From Chitinophaga sp. Cy-1792 (GTDB lineage Bacteria > Bacteroidota > Bacteroidia > Chitinophagales > Chitinophagaceae), in contig NZ_VWWO01000001.1 in NCBI RefSeq assembly GCF_011752935.1, positions 1,674,001 to 1,738,000 of the forward strand: a stretch of 64,000 bases of DNA, read 5' to 3'. The position numbers and the translations under genes are program-made. The notes under the pieces were generated by a model that was given only the letters and a program-made list of their open reading frames with translations, did no database searches and was not told where the DNA came from. Position 1 is the stretch's first letter; the number at the start of each line of letters is the position of its first letter. Below are positions 34,901 to 43,634 of the stretch, one piece after another.

Positions 34901-37900
34901 CATGCGTGCGATTGATAACAGTGACTTCGAGACATCCAATATTGAGTATATCGAGTTCTGGATACAGGATCCATTTGGTGCATCTACCAACCCTGCTGGT
35001 GGTCAGCTGTATTTCAACCTGGGTAACGTTTCTGAGGATATCCTGAAAGATGGTAAGAAGTTCTTCGAAAACGGGTTACCTAATCCTTCAGAAACCGCGA
35101 AGCTCGACTCGTCTAACTGGGGCCGTATTCCTAAGTTCCAGCAACAGATAACACAGGCCTTCGATAACGACCCTGCTATCCGCGCCTTCCAGGACGTTGG
35201 TTATGATGGTCTGCAATCTGCAGATGAACAGCTGTTCTTCAAAAAATACCTGGATACCATCGATATGAACTTCGGCGCCAGCTCTCCGCTGGGGGCTGCA
35301 GCACATGCCGATCCATCTAACGATAACTATAAACACTACCGCGATTATAGCAATACGAGTATTCTTGGACGTTATAAAAACTATAGCAACCCTGAAGGTA
35401 ACTCACCTGCTTCTTCCGGAAATTCTACCTATTCATCTGCTGCTACCAATATCCCTGAGTCAGAAGATCTGAACCATGATAATACGCTGAACGAAACGGA
35501 AGAATACTTCCAGTACCGTATCGATCTGAAACCGAGCAGCATGGTGATTGGCCAGAACTTCCTGGTAGATAAGATCCCGGCAAAAGTGAAACTGCAGAAC
35601 GGTAAAGACACGGTGGAAAACTGGTACCAGTTTAAGGTGCCTATTAACCAGTTCGACAGCAAAGTGGGTTCTATCCCTGACTTTAAGTCCATCCGCTTTA
35701 TGCGTATGTTCCTGACCGGATGGTCTGATTCTGTGGTGCTGCGTTTCGGTAAACTGGCGCTGGTACGTAGCCAGTGGCGTAAATATGATTATGAACTGAA
35801 AGCCGGTGATCCTGTTCCTTTGGATAACAGCACCACTTTCAATCAGTCTGCCGTAAATATTGAAGAAAACTCCAGCCGCTTACCAATTAACTATGTGTTG
35901 CCGGAAGGAGTGGTTCGTCAGAATACTATATCTACCAATAATACTACCCTGCAACTGAATGAGCAGTCGTTATCGTTACAGGTATGTAACCTGAAGGATG
36001 GCGATACGAGGGCGGTGTATAAGACGCTGAATATGGACCTGCGCCAGTATAAGCGTTTGCAGATGTATATACACGCAGAGGCTGCAGGCAACTCTCAGTT
36101 GAAAACCGGGGATATCCAGGCCGTTATCCGTGTAGGTAGCGACTTTGTAAGTAACTATTACGAATATCGTATACCGTTGACCGTTACAGATCCGAATGTT
36201 ACCGGTGGTCGTACAGATCCTAAACTCATCTGGCCGGAAGCCAATAACCTGGATCTCCTGATGAGTGAATGGACCAAGCTGAAACAGCAACGTAACATGT
36301 GTGACTCCTGTAGTCCGCTGTTGCCGTTCCCGCTGAACCCGGTACCGGATGCTGCAGGTAACTACCTGACAGTAGTTGGTAACCCTAGTTTGGGCGATGC
36401 ACGTACCATGATGATTGGTATCGTCAATCCAAAGAATGATGGTATGACGAAGTGTGCGGAAGTATGGCTGGATGAATTGCGCCTGGCCGACTTCGATGAG
36501 AAAGGTGGTTATGCTGCATTAGGCCGTATGGACATACAATTGGCGGATCTGGGTACGATATCTGTCTCGGGAAATATGCACACGGCAGGGTTCGGAAATA
36601 TTGACCAGCGAGTCAATGAGCGTTTCAGGGATAACTTCCTGCAGTATGATGCTGCTGCCAATCTTGATCTGGGTAAGTTGTTGCCTAAACGGGCGGCTAT
36701 GTCTATACCGGTATATGCGGGTTATTCACAGTCGGCAAGTAATCCGGAATATGATCCTTATGATCTTGATATCAAGCTGAAAGACAAGCTCGACCTTGCC
36801 CGTAATAAACGGGAGCGGGATTCCATACGTAAGAATGCACAGGACTTCACGTCCATCACGAGTCTGAACTTTACCAACGTCCGTAAGTTGAACACCAGGA
36901 AAGGGAAGCACCATTTATGGGATGTGGAAAACTTTGACGTGAGCTATTCTTTCTCACAGATAAACAATCATAACCCGCTGATTCAGAGTAATGTGCTCAC
37001 CAAACATCGTGGGGGACTAGGTTATAACTTTACCGGAGAAGCACATTATATAGAACCGTTTAAGCGGATGATCCGGTCTAAGTCGCACTGGTTCGACCTG
37101 ATAAAGGATTTCAACTTCAACTATATGCCGAGCATCCTGAGTTTCCGTGCGGATATCTCCAGGCAGTTTGGAGCTACGCGTGTGCGTAACGTAGGAGGTG
37201 ATGTGAAATACCAGTTGCCGGAAACGTATAACAAGTACTTTACTTTCGATCGTTACTATACCCTTAAATGGGACCTGAGCAGAAGTATCAATGTGGAATT
37301 CAATGCGGTAAACCGTGCCCGTATCGATGAACCGGATGGCCGTATCAATACCGCCGAGAAAAAGGATACCATGTGGAATAACTTCTGGAAAGGTGGCCGT
37401 ACCACAACGTATATGCATAATGCCAACATTACATATACCTTGCCTACATCTAAGTTCCCGGCACTCAGCTGGACGAAGGTGGCCCTCAACTACGGTACGG
37501 AATACCACTGGAACGGTGCTTCCATGCTGGCGTTGTACCTGGGTAATGCTATCGAGAATACCTATAATAAAACCATCAACGCAGAGCTGAACTTTACGGA
37601 ACTGTACAATAAGTCGAAGTTCCTGCGGGCAATCAATAGCAGACCAAGAAATAATAACAGTAATAATAACCAGAAGCCAGGTACTAAGGATCCGAAAGGA
37701 GCACCAACTATTAACCAGAGCAATAGTGCAGATGAGATTTCACCATTTGTAAAAGGTGCGTTCAAAGTGCTGACGATGATGAAACGTGTCAACTTCAGCT
37801 ACAATGAAAACGCGGGTACTATGTTACCAGGTTACCTGGACAGTACGAAGGTATTGGGTATGAACTGGGCTTCTATGGCGCCAGGGCTGGGCTTCGTATT

Positions 37901-39185
37901 TGGTAAGCAGCCAGACAGGGCCTGGATGGACAATTTTGCGAAGAAAGGGCTTATCACTCCGGACCAGCAGATGAATATCCAGTTCCAGCAGCAATATACC
38001 CAGCGTTGGCAATTGCAGGCGCAACTGGAACCATTCTCAGACCTGCGTATCGATCTGAATATGACGAAGTCATTTACCAAAAACCATACAGAACTGTTTA
38101 AAGTGGTAGATGATACTTCCGGATTCCAGCACCTGAGTCCTTATGATGCCGGTGGTTTTGAGATTACCTACATCGCGGTGAAAACGATGTTCGGCCATAT
38201 CAATACAGCCGATGGTATTTCTGAGACCTTCCGCAATTTCGAGGCTTACCGTAATATTATCTCCAATAGATTAGGTGCGGCGAACCCTTATAACGACCAA
38301 TCGGGTATTCCATATTATGATCCTAAAGATCCGACCTACCGTTATGGTTATACGAGGTATGCACAGGATGTGCTTATTCCGGCGTTTATGGCTGCCTATA
38401 CGGGTAAGAGTCCGGAAACGATCGGACTGCTGAAACAGGGTAATGATAATGTGAAGAGCAATCCTTTCAGCAACTACATTCCAAAACCAAACTGGGCATT
38501 GACCTATACTGGTTTGAGCAGGTTGGAGCCGTTCAAGAACTTCCTGACCAACTTCACGCTGACGCATAAGTATACCGGAACGCTGAGTATGAGTTCCTTC
38601 AATACATCGATGTATTACGAAGATCCGCGTCTGGCAGGTTATCCAGCCTTCCGCGATACTATCTCCGGTAACTATTATCCGTACTTCCTGGTGCCAAACC
38701 TGACCATGACGGAAGCCTTTGTGCCGCTGATAGGTATAGATATGACCTTCAAAAGCACGCTGAATGCCCGTTTCGAGTTCAGGAAATCGCGTAGTCTGAG
38801 TCTTAGTCTGATCGATTACCAGCTCACAGAGCTTCGGTCTACAGAGATCGTCATTGGTGGTGGCTACCGTATCAGGGGGGTAACCTTACCGTTTGCTGTC
38901 AATAAAAATGGTAACAAGAAGTTGCAGAATGACCTTAACCTTCGACTGGACCTCAGTTTCAGGGATGATAAAACCGTGAATAACCGTTTGGACGCAGACC
39001 TTGTGATTCCGACCAGTGGCCAGAAGGTAATTGGTATCGCACCATCTATCGACTATGTGGTCAACAACCGTCTGAACCTGCGTTTCTTCTATGATCGCAG
39101 ACAAACGATACCGGCTATATCATCTGCCTACCCGATCACAAATACCAGGGGAGGTATTACCTTCCGGTTTGTGTTGAGCCAGTAG
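31914..39185 (+). CDS. sprA: T9SS outer membrane translocon protein SprA
   Basis: Very large (2423 residues) outer-membrane beta-barrel that forms the translocon pore of the type IX secretion system; related to Sov of Porphyromonas. The start is a TTG at 31914, chosen because it adds a complete signal sequence (ANKKYFGVFAVIGIVSFII) lost if the next Met at 32008 is used. The body is rich in Asn, Tyr, Gly and alternating patterns. Recognisable segments include GSLDLTFGYQGQNIKNP near residue 183 and the C-terminal NTRGGITFRFVLSQ strand with a terminal aromatic near the end. It follows ruvA by 31 bp and ends at a terminator. Confidence 0.93.
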   Translation: MANKKYFGVFAVIGIVSFIIVDTAARDRSGRMYLSADVNEHQVPAADSSPAQAAPDTTNKKDTLKYPLQDRRGPSMTDPSSRNAMDLKDPANINKSVDYDPVTKQYTVTEKIGNQYYRNPTYMSFDEFWKMQSAQSEQDYWQKRASTLGNLNQKGNGPKMIQGNNLFDRIFGGSQVDIKPQGSLDLTFGYQGQNIKNPVLVEQARKNGGFNFDMGINMNVTGKIGDKLKIITNYNTQSAFDYENQIKLEYTGYADEIIKKIEAGNVSFPLRSSLISGVQSLFGVKTQLQFGRLTVTSVLSNQKSQKQNLQLKGGTMVQDYNIRADEYEDNRHFLLSQFFKDTFNYAMQKLPIIQSLVNISRLEVWVTNKTGATTQTRDIVGLMDLGEYKPYNNTISVLTSSHLPDNGVNDLYPRLISNSANRATGTVVSQLLSLGIQPVSEYEKTFARKLDSTEYTYNKQLGFISLNQQLQPDEVLAVAFQYTYNGKTYKVGEFSQDVPPDQNNSANQPVLFLKLLKATSARPVLPIWKLMMKNIYNTGGYALNKEDFKMDVYYKDPGAEGRPPSDKRYIPDAKGSYAGAPIISILNLDRLNNQLDPQPDGVFDYVEGYTINSMNGRIMFPMLEPFNGGLKPAFGGDVTLEKQYLFGILYDSIKVVAQQFPQLNRYVIRGSYKSASTSEISLAPNIPPGSVTVTAGGQMLRENVDYIIDYNLGRLKIINSGVLSSGVPINVQYENNSLFGQQVRNYFGTRLDYLVNDKLSFGSTLVRMSERPYYQKVNYGDDPIKNTMVGFDVNYNSEWKGLTKFLNKLPNFHSTAPSNILFTGEVARLFPGHNKLINAAGSKQGTAYIDDFEGVKSDYDLKFPATNWALASTPKGATNAGGQVLFPEAELNNVLDYGKNRSKLAWYIIEPTLQIPNSPNLPAGIDKDAQSDPRVRLVYQSEVFANKSTDFGQAQLSTLDLAYYPKDRGPYNFTSSPLSIDRTGKLNNPQSRWGGIMRAIDNSDFETSNIEYIEFWIQDPFGASTNPAGGQLYFNLGNVSEDILKDGKKFFENGLPNPSETAKLDSSNWGRIPKFQQQITQAFDNDPAIRAFQDVGYDGLQSADEQLFFKKYLDTIDMNFGASSPLGAAAHADPSNDNYKHYRDYSNTSILGRYKNYSNPEGNSPASSGNSTYSSAATNIPESEDLNHDNTLNETEEYFQYRIDLKPSSMVIGQNFLVDKIPAKVKLQNGKDTVENWYQFKVPINQFDSKVGSIPDFKSIRFMRMFLTGWSDSVVLRFGKLALVRSQWRKYDYELKAGDPVPLDNSTTFNQSAVNIEENSSRLPINYVLPEGVVRQNTISTNNTTLQLNEQSLSLQVCNLKDGDTRAVYKTLNMDLRQYKRLQMYIHAEAAGNSQLKTGDIQAVIRVGSDFVSNYYEYRIPLTVTDPNVTGGRTDPKLIWPEANNLDLLMSEWTKLKQQRNMCDSCSPLLPFPLNPVPDAAGNYLTVVGNPSLGDARTMMIGIVNPKNDGMTKCAEVWLDELRLADFDEKGGYAALGRMDIQLADLGTISVSGNMHTAGFGNIDQRVNERFRDNFLQYDAAANLDLGKLLPKRAAMSIPVYAGYSQSASNPEYDPYDLDIKLKDKLDLARNKRERDSIRKNAQDFTSITSLNFTNVRKLNTRKGKHHLWDVENFDVSYSFSQINNHNPLIQSNVLTKHRGGLGYNFTGEAHYIEPFKRMIRSKSHWFDLIKDFNFNYMPSILSFRADISRQFGATRVRNVGGDVKYQLPETYNKYFTFDRYYTLKWDLSRSINVEFNAVNRARIDEPDGRINTAEKKDTMWNNFWKGGRTTTYMHNANITYTLPTSKFPALSWTKVALNYGTEYHWNGASMLALYLGNAIENTYNKTINAELNFTELYNKSKFLRAINSRPRNNNSNNNQKPGTKDPKGAPTINQSNSADEISPFVKGAFKVLTMMKRVNFSYNENAGTMLPGYLDSTKVLGMNWASMAPGLGFVFGKQPDRAWMDNFAKKGLITPDQQMNIQFQQQYTQRWQLQAQLEPFSDLRIDLNMTKSFTKNHTELFKVVDDTSGFQHLSPYDAGGFEITYIAVKTMFGHINTADGISETFRNFEAYRNIISNRLGAANPYNDQSGIPYYDPKDPTYRYGYTRYAQDVLIPAFMAAYTGKSPETIGLLKQGNDNVKSNPFSNYIPKPNWALTYTGLSRLEPFKNFLTNFTLTHKYTGTLSMSSFNTSMYYEDPRLAGYPAFRDTISGNYYPYFLVPNLTMTEAFVPLIGIDMTFKSTLNARFEFRKSRSLSLSLIDYQLTELRSTEIVIGGGYRIRGVTLPFAVNKNGNKKLQNDLNLRLDLSFRDDKTVNNRLDADLVIPTSGQKVIGIAPSIDYVVNNRLNLRFFYDRRQTIPAISSAYPITNTRGGITFRFVLSQ

Positions 39186-39206
39186 TGATAAAAATGCTTT
39201 TTACAG

Positions 39207-39240
39207 AACCGGTCTCTACTTGGTAGAGACCGGTTTTTTT
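39207..39240 (+). terminator. Rho-independent terminator after sprA
   Basis: A 13-bp perfect stem (39207-39219 with 39223-39235), a 3-base loop and seven T in all. The core GTCTCTAC recurs in the guaB terminator at 53661. Confidence 0.92.
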
Positions 39241-39301
39241 ATGCGTATACTGTACTTTTATCGGCCCTGAAAAAACTATATCTTACTGCAAAATTCCCGT
39301 T

Positions 39302-40714
39302 ATGAAGAAAATGCTCGCGACCTTTGCCCTCCTGTTTATTTTAGGGAAAGCCTTTAGTGATGTCCGTTTACCCGCGTTGCTGGCCAGTGATATGGTGCTG
39401 CAGCAAAAATCAGCCGTCTCTCTCTGGGGCTGGGCTTCTCCAGGCGAAACAGTGTATATAACCACCTCCTGGGATAATCATACCGATTCCGTCATGGCTA
39501 CCAGCGAGGCCATGTGGAAGCTAAAGGTGAATACACCTGCTGCCGGCGGCCCTTATACAATTACGTTTCGTGGCGCCAATACCATCAAACTGGAAAATAT
39601 CCTGATCGGTGAAGTATGGGTATGTAGCGGCCAGTCGAATATGGAATGGAGCAGCAATCAGAACCTGCCGCAGATGATGGAAGAACTTCCGAAGAGCGCT
39701 AACAGCAATATCCGTTTATTCAGGGTAGACAGAATAACTTCTGCCACCCCGCAGGACGATGTGCCTGCCACCTGGAAGGTATGCGGTCCTGAGTCGCTGA
39801 AAGGTTTCAGTGCAGTTGGTTATTTCTTTGCGAAAAAATTACAGCAGCAGCTGAATATCCCCGTAGGTATTATCAGCGCTGCATGGGGCGGTACACCGGC
39901 AGAAGTATGGACGCCGGCTCCACTGGTAACTTCAAATCCTGAACTGAAAGCCGCTGCTGAAAAAATAGAGCACAGCATGTGGTGGACCGTTACGCCGGGA
40001 GCGGCCTATAACGCTATGATATATCCACTGACCAATTACAATATCGCCGGTGCTATCTGGTACCAGGGAGAAAGCAATACCAAAACAGCTGCCACCTATG
40101 CACAGTTGCTCGATACCATGGTGACCTCCTGGAGAAGTAAGTGGAACAATGATTTTCCGTTCTATCTGGTGCAGATTGCGCCTTATCATTACGATAAGCA
40201 AAATATAGGTGCACTGTTGCGTGAACAACAAACAAATGCCCTGCAAATTAAAAATACGGGCATGGTCGTAATTACTGACCTGGTCGATAATGTAAAGGAT
40301 ATTCATCCAAAGAATAAAATAGACGTAGCGGCCAGATTAGCTAACATGGCGCTTTCAGAAACATATCACCAAAGTGTGGGCGAAGTATGGAGCCCGATGT
40401 TTAAGAACATGGAGATCAGCAAAGATAAAGCAGTGCTGTATTTTGATAATGCGAAGAATGGTTTTGTTATTCATAATGGTACCAAAGCCAGTGATTTTAT
40501 GATTGCGGGAGAGGATAAGAATTTTTATCCTGCAGATGTTAAACTGGAGAAAGATAAAATCATCGTAAGCAGTAAGCAGGTGAAAGTACCTGTTGCAGTA
40601 AGGTTTGGTTTTAGTAATATGGCAACGCCGAATGTGTTTAGTAAGGATGGCTTACCGGTGGCGCCGTTCAGGACAGACAACTGGCCGGTGCCGACTCCTG
40701 CGGAGACAGAATAG
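39302..40714 (+). CDS. Sialate O-acetylesterase (SGNH-type, SASA family)
   Basis: Secreted esterase of 470 residues predicted to remove O-acetyl groups from sialic acids or other acetylated glycans. Signal peptide at about 1-19. The SGNH block I motif is VCSGQSNMEW with nucleophile Ser112; the block with catalytic Asp and His is DNVKDIHPKNK near residue 335. WGGTPAEVW and IWYQGESNT are typical of the SASA domain. The N-terminal LPALLASDMVLQQ is a common beginning. It stands alone after the sprA terminator; glycan specificity cannot be fixed. Confidence 0.9.
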   Translation: MKKMLATFALLFILGKAFSDVRLPALLASDMVLQQKSAVSLWGWASPGETVYITTSWDNHTDSVMATSEAMWKLKVNTPAAGGPYTITFRGANTIKLENILIGEVWVCSGQSNMEWSSNQNLPQMMEELPKSANSNIRLFRVDRITSATPQDDVPATWKVCGPESLKGFSAVGYFFAKKLQQQLNIPVGIISAAWGGTPAEVWTPAPLVTSNPELKAAAEKIEHSMWWTVTPGAAYNAMIYPLTNYNIAGAIWYQGESNTKTAATYAQLLDTMVTSWRSKWNNDFPFYLVQIAPYHYDKQNIGALLREQQTNALQIKNTGMVVITDLVDNVKDIHPKNKIDVAARLANMALSETYHQSVGEVWSPMFKNMEISKDKAVLYFDNAKNGFVIHNGTKASDFMIAGEDKNFYPADVKLEKDKIIVSSKQVKVPVAVRFGFSNMATPNVFSKDGLPVAPFRTDNWPVPTPAETE

Positions 40715-40744
40715 TTTAATTTAAAAATATATGTAATAAAAAAC

Positions 40745-40873
40745 AAGAGCGTGTACCGGAAGGAGATCGGGGTGGTAGCCCCCGCGCGCAGCGCGGAACC
40801 AAAACAACCGATACTGAAGGTATCGGTTGCAAAAATATAATACCGATAAAATTTACTTCTGTTACACGCTTTT
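40745..40873 (+). ncRNA. Structured leader upstream of the Cys-rich/TonB operon (riboswitch-like or mobile repeat)
   Basis: A closing 11-bp stem pairs 40745-40755 (AAGAGCGTGTA) with 40863-40873 (TACACGCTTTT, one G-U pair), ending in a T-run that abuts the first ATG at 40875. Inside are a CGGGG/CCCCG hairpin (40768-40784) that competes with a CCGCGC/GCGCGG hairpin (40782-40796), and a perfect 10-bp hairpin (40805-40814 with 40820-40829). A second ACCGATA at 40842-40848 could replace the 5' arm of that hairpin. The alternatives suggest a switch. No known riboswitch consensus is recognised, and a small mobile repeat remains possible. Confidence 0.5.
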
Positions 40874-40874
40874 T

Positions 40875-41276
40875 ATGCCGATTACAATATATCTTTGCTG
40901 CGGTTTGAAATATATCGTCGTCATATTGGTGTTTGCGGGAATTTTACTGGAGAATTGCAGTAAGAGCCTGATAGTAATGCAATACTGGGCTAACCAGGTA
41001 TTCATTGCACAAAACCTTTGCGAAAACAAGAGCAGACCGGAGATGCATTGTAATGGTAAATGTCATCTCAGAAAAGAATTAGAGAAAGATACACAGCAGG
41101 AAAAAAACAACAGTGGTAAAGAAAGTTACGAAGTAATGTTTGTCAATGAATTACAAACATTCACACAGATACCACCTGTTGCAGCTGTTATCAAACATAC
41201 TGTATTTTATAACGATCCATATCTCCCAACCCCCGTATTTGCTATATTTCACCCGCCTCAGTGGTATAGCTGCTAA
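40875..41276 (+). CDS. Small Cys-rich membrane-anchored protein
   Basis: 133 residues from the ATG at 40875; an earlier TTG (40827) would lie inside the leader hairpin. One membrane segment (about 10-28, YIVVILVFAGILLE) is followed by a soluble part with Cys49 in NLCENKSRPEMHCNGKC, Cys59 and Cys63 (Cys-x9-Cys-x3-Cys, with the local motif CNGKC) and two nearby His. This looks like a metal- or redox-active motif. I recall similar small proteins ahead of TonB receptors in other Bacteroidota but cannot verify it. It is first in a three-gene operon. Function unknown. Confidence 0.7.
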   Translation: MPITIYLCCGLKYIVVILVFAGILLENCSKSLIVMQYWANQVFIAQNLCENKSRPEMHCNGKCHLRKELEKDTQQEKNNSGKESYEVMFVNELQTFTQIPPVAAVIKHTVFYNDPYLPTPVFAIFHPPQWYSC

Positions 41277-41350
41277 TTACTTTCCTTATATATTTTCCTG
41301 ATTAACCAATCTGATTGCCGGCTTGTGCAATCGACTATTTATTGTATCAC

Positions 41351-43630
41351 ATGAGACAATGTTTACTCATCATTGCCTGCATGGCTGCACTGACGTGCCA
41401 TGCACAGCAGTGGCATGGGCGTATTGCTGATAAGCAGACGCACGAGGCACTTCCGGGTGCTGTTGTTAGTATCCTCCATAATAATAAAGGCTGTACTGCC
41501 AACGCGCAGGGCCATTTTGAACTGAATATCGCTGCAACTGATTCTGTACTGATTTCCTGTATGGGATATGTTACCAGGCAATTACCTGCAACCACTGTAC
41601 AAAATGCCTCAATTATATACCTGGAGCCGCGTGCGGCCAATCTGAATGAAGTCATCGTATCGGGGTCCAGAGATAAACAATTGCGTACGGATGCACCCAT
41701 CGCGATCAGTACAATTACCCCCCAGGAATTGAAAGAAGCCAAAGCTACCACACTGGACAAAGTGCTTAATAAAGTAAGCGGTGTATATATGGTAGACCTG
41801 GGCAATGAACAGCATACCATGGCAATCCGCCAGCCTATTGGTTATAAGAGCTTGTTCCTCTATCTGGAAGATGGTATTCCCATCAGAACAGTGGGCGATT
41901 TTAACCACAATGCACTGATAGAAATCAATATGGCAGCGCTGAGAAATATTGAAGTGATCCGCGGACCAGCATCTTCTTTATATGGTAGCGAAGCAGTTGG
42001 TGGTGCGGTTAATTTTATTACGATGTCGCCAACACTGGCGCCTACCGTGAAAGTGCAGGCAGAGATGAGCAACTGGGGCTATAAACGCACCGACTTCAGC
42101 GCTAGCGGTACCAGTGGTAAATGGGGGGCAGCAGTATCAGGTTATTATGCAAATCAGTCCAACGGATATATGGACCATAGCGATTTTCATAAGCTGGGAT
42201 TGAGTTTTAAAACGGTTTACCAGCCGAATACAACCACCCGATGGACCAATGCTGCCACCATCATTAATTATAATACCGACCAGGTGGGCGGCCTTGACAG
42301 TGCACATTTCTACAGTAAAGATTACAGTAACTTCCAGACATTCACCTATCGTGATGTGCAGGCATTACGCATCAGAAGTACGTTGGATAAAGACTGGAAC
42401 GCTACCAACAGTACCTCTTTTACCGCGTTTTATAGGCATAGTACCATCGGACAGAATCCATTCTATGCCATTAAGTCTACCTCTAATCCACTGAAGGCCA
42501 ATGGCCAGATTAATAGCGACGCCTTTCATAGTTATGGGGTTATTGTACAGCATAAAAAGAAATTCGACTGGAAAAACGCCGCGCTGATAGGCGGTCTGAG
42601 CGCAGATTTCAGCCCGGCAACCTATCATGCCGGATATATTACTATCGATAAAAATGCAGCAGGATATTATACTAATTATCAGAATACCGATTCCGTGCTG
42701 ACAGATTATAAGGTAGGACTCCTGAATACTGCTGCCTATGCACAGTTTGAAATGTCGCCGATAGAAAATATGCGACTGGTAGCCGCTGTAAGGTATGACC
42801 GTATGGATTATGATTTTGTCAATCATCTTACCCCATCTGCCTATACCGGAGCACCCAGCGAGAAAAATAATTTCAATGCCCTGACGCCAAAAGTAGGCCT
42901 TACCTATAATCTTGGCCATAATCGCGGATTGTATGCCAACTATAGCAGGGGATTTGCACCACCGAATATTTCTGATCTGTACCAGGGAGTGAAAGTGCCG
43001 GTGCTGCAACAGGCAACGTATAATAACTATGAATTAGGCGGCTGGTTTGGGTTTGATCACGATAAAGGTTATATAGACCTTAGCGTATATGAGATGAAAG
43101 GTACCAACGAAATTGTGAGTGTGCAGCAGCCGGATGGTAGTTATGAAAACAGGAATACAGGCGCTACGACGCATCGTGGTATCGAGTGGAACGTAAAGTA
43201 TACACCGCTGAAAAGCATCTATATCAGGACCAGCGGCACCTTTGCACTTCATACCTTCGACGCATATACGGAGAACGGGAAAACGTACGATAATAACCGT
43301 ATGAATGGTGCACCGAAGTGGATCACCAATAGTGAAATTACCTGGAAACCTGCTGTGCTGCGTGGTTTCAGACTTGGCGGTGAATGGCAGCATATCGGCA
43401 GTTATTTCATGAATGCGGCAAATACTGCCAGCTATGGAGGTTATGATTTGTTTAATATCCGCGCAGGTTACGGTTATAAATCCTTTGAATGCTGGATCAA
43501 CTGCATGAATGTGGGCGACAGATTATACGCTACCACCGCAGAGAAATCGGCATATGGCGTTACTTACAGAGTAGGACCTCGTCAGACATTTAATTTTGGC
43601 ATTGCTTATACATTTACCGGTAAAAAATAG
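41351..43630 (+). CDS. TonB-dependent outer membrane receptor with carboxypeptidase-regulatory-like N-domain
   Basis: 759 residues; imports a scarce ligand across the outer membrane using TonB energy. The ATG at 41351 gives the signal peptide (about 1-19, ending CHAQ); the frame opens earlier at 41315. Order of parts: CarboxypepD_reg-like domain (about 22-100, with GRIADKQTHEALPGAVVSI), plug domain (about 105-225, LNEVIVSGSRD to IEVIRGPASSLYGSEAVGG) and a beta-barrel ending FGIAYTFTGKK. The ligand is not identifiable from sequence. It lies between the Cys-rich protein and the CxCC lipoprotein, hinting at metal or metallophore uptake. Confidence 0.9.
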   Translation: MRQCLLIIACMAALTCHAQQWHGRIADKQTHEALPGAVVSILHNNKGCTANAQGHFELNIAATDSVLISCMGYVTRQLPATTVQNASIIYLEPRAANLNEVIVSGSRDKQLRTDAPIAISTITPQELKEAKATTLDKVLNKVSGVYMVDLGNEQHTMAIRQPIGYKSLFLYLEDGIPIRTVGDFNHNALIEINMAALRNIEVIRGPASSLYGSEAVGGAVNFITMSPTLAPTVKVQAEMSNWGYKRTDFSASGTSGKWGAAVSGYYANQSNGYMDHSDFHKLGLSFKTVYQPNTTTRWTNAATIINYNTDQVGGLDSAHFYSKDYSNFQTFTYRDVQALRIRSTLDKDWNATNSTSFTAFYRHSTIGQNPFYAIKSTSNPLKANGQINSDAFHSYGVIVQHKKKFDWKNAALIGGLSADFSPATYHAGYITIDKNAAGYYTNYQNTDSVLTDYKVGLLNTAAYAQFEMSPIENMRLVAAVRYDRMDYDFVNHLTPSAYTGAPSEKNNFNALTPKVGLTYNLGHNRGLYANYSRGFAPPNISDLYQGVKVPVLQQATYNNYELGGWFGFDHDKGYIDLSVYEMKGTNEIVSVQQPDGSYENRNTGATTHRGIEWNVKYTPLKSIYIRTSGTFALHTFDAYTENGKTYDNNRMNGAPKWITNSEITWKPAVLRGFRLGGEWQHIGSYFMNAANTASYGGYDLFNIRAGYGYKSFECWINCMNVGDRLYATTAEKSAYGVTYRVGPRQTFNFGIAYTFTGKK

Positions 43631-43634
43631 TGAG

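Noticed and set aside
40741..40874. Cobalamin or TPP riboswitch upstream of the TonB operon
   Set aside because: None of the conserved sequence boxes of those classes could be found, despite the suggestive position.
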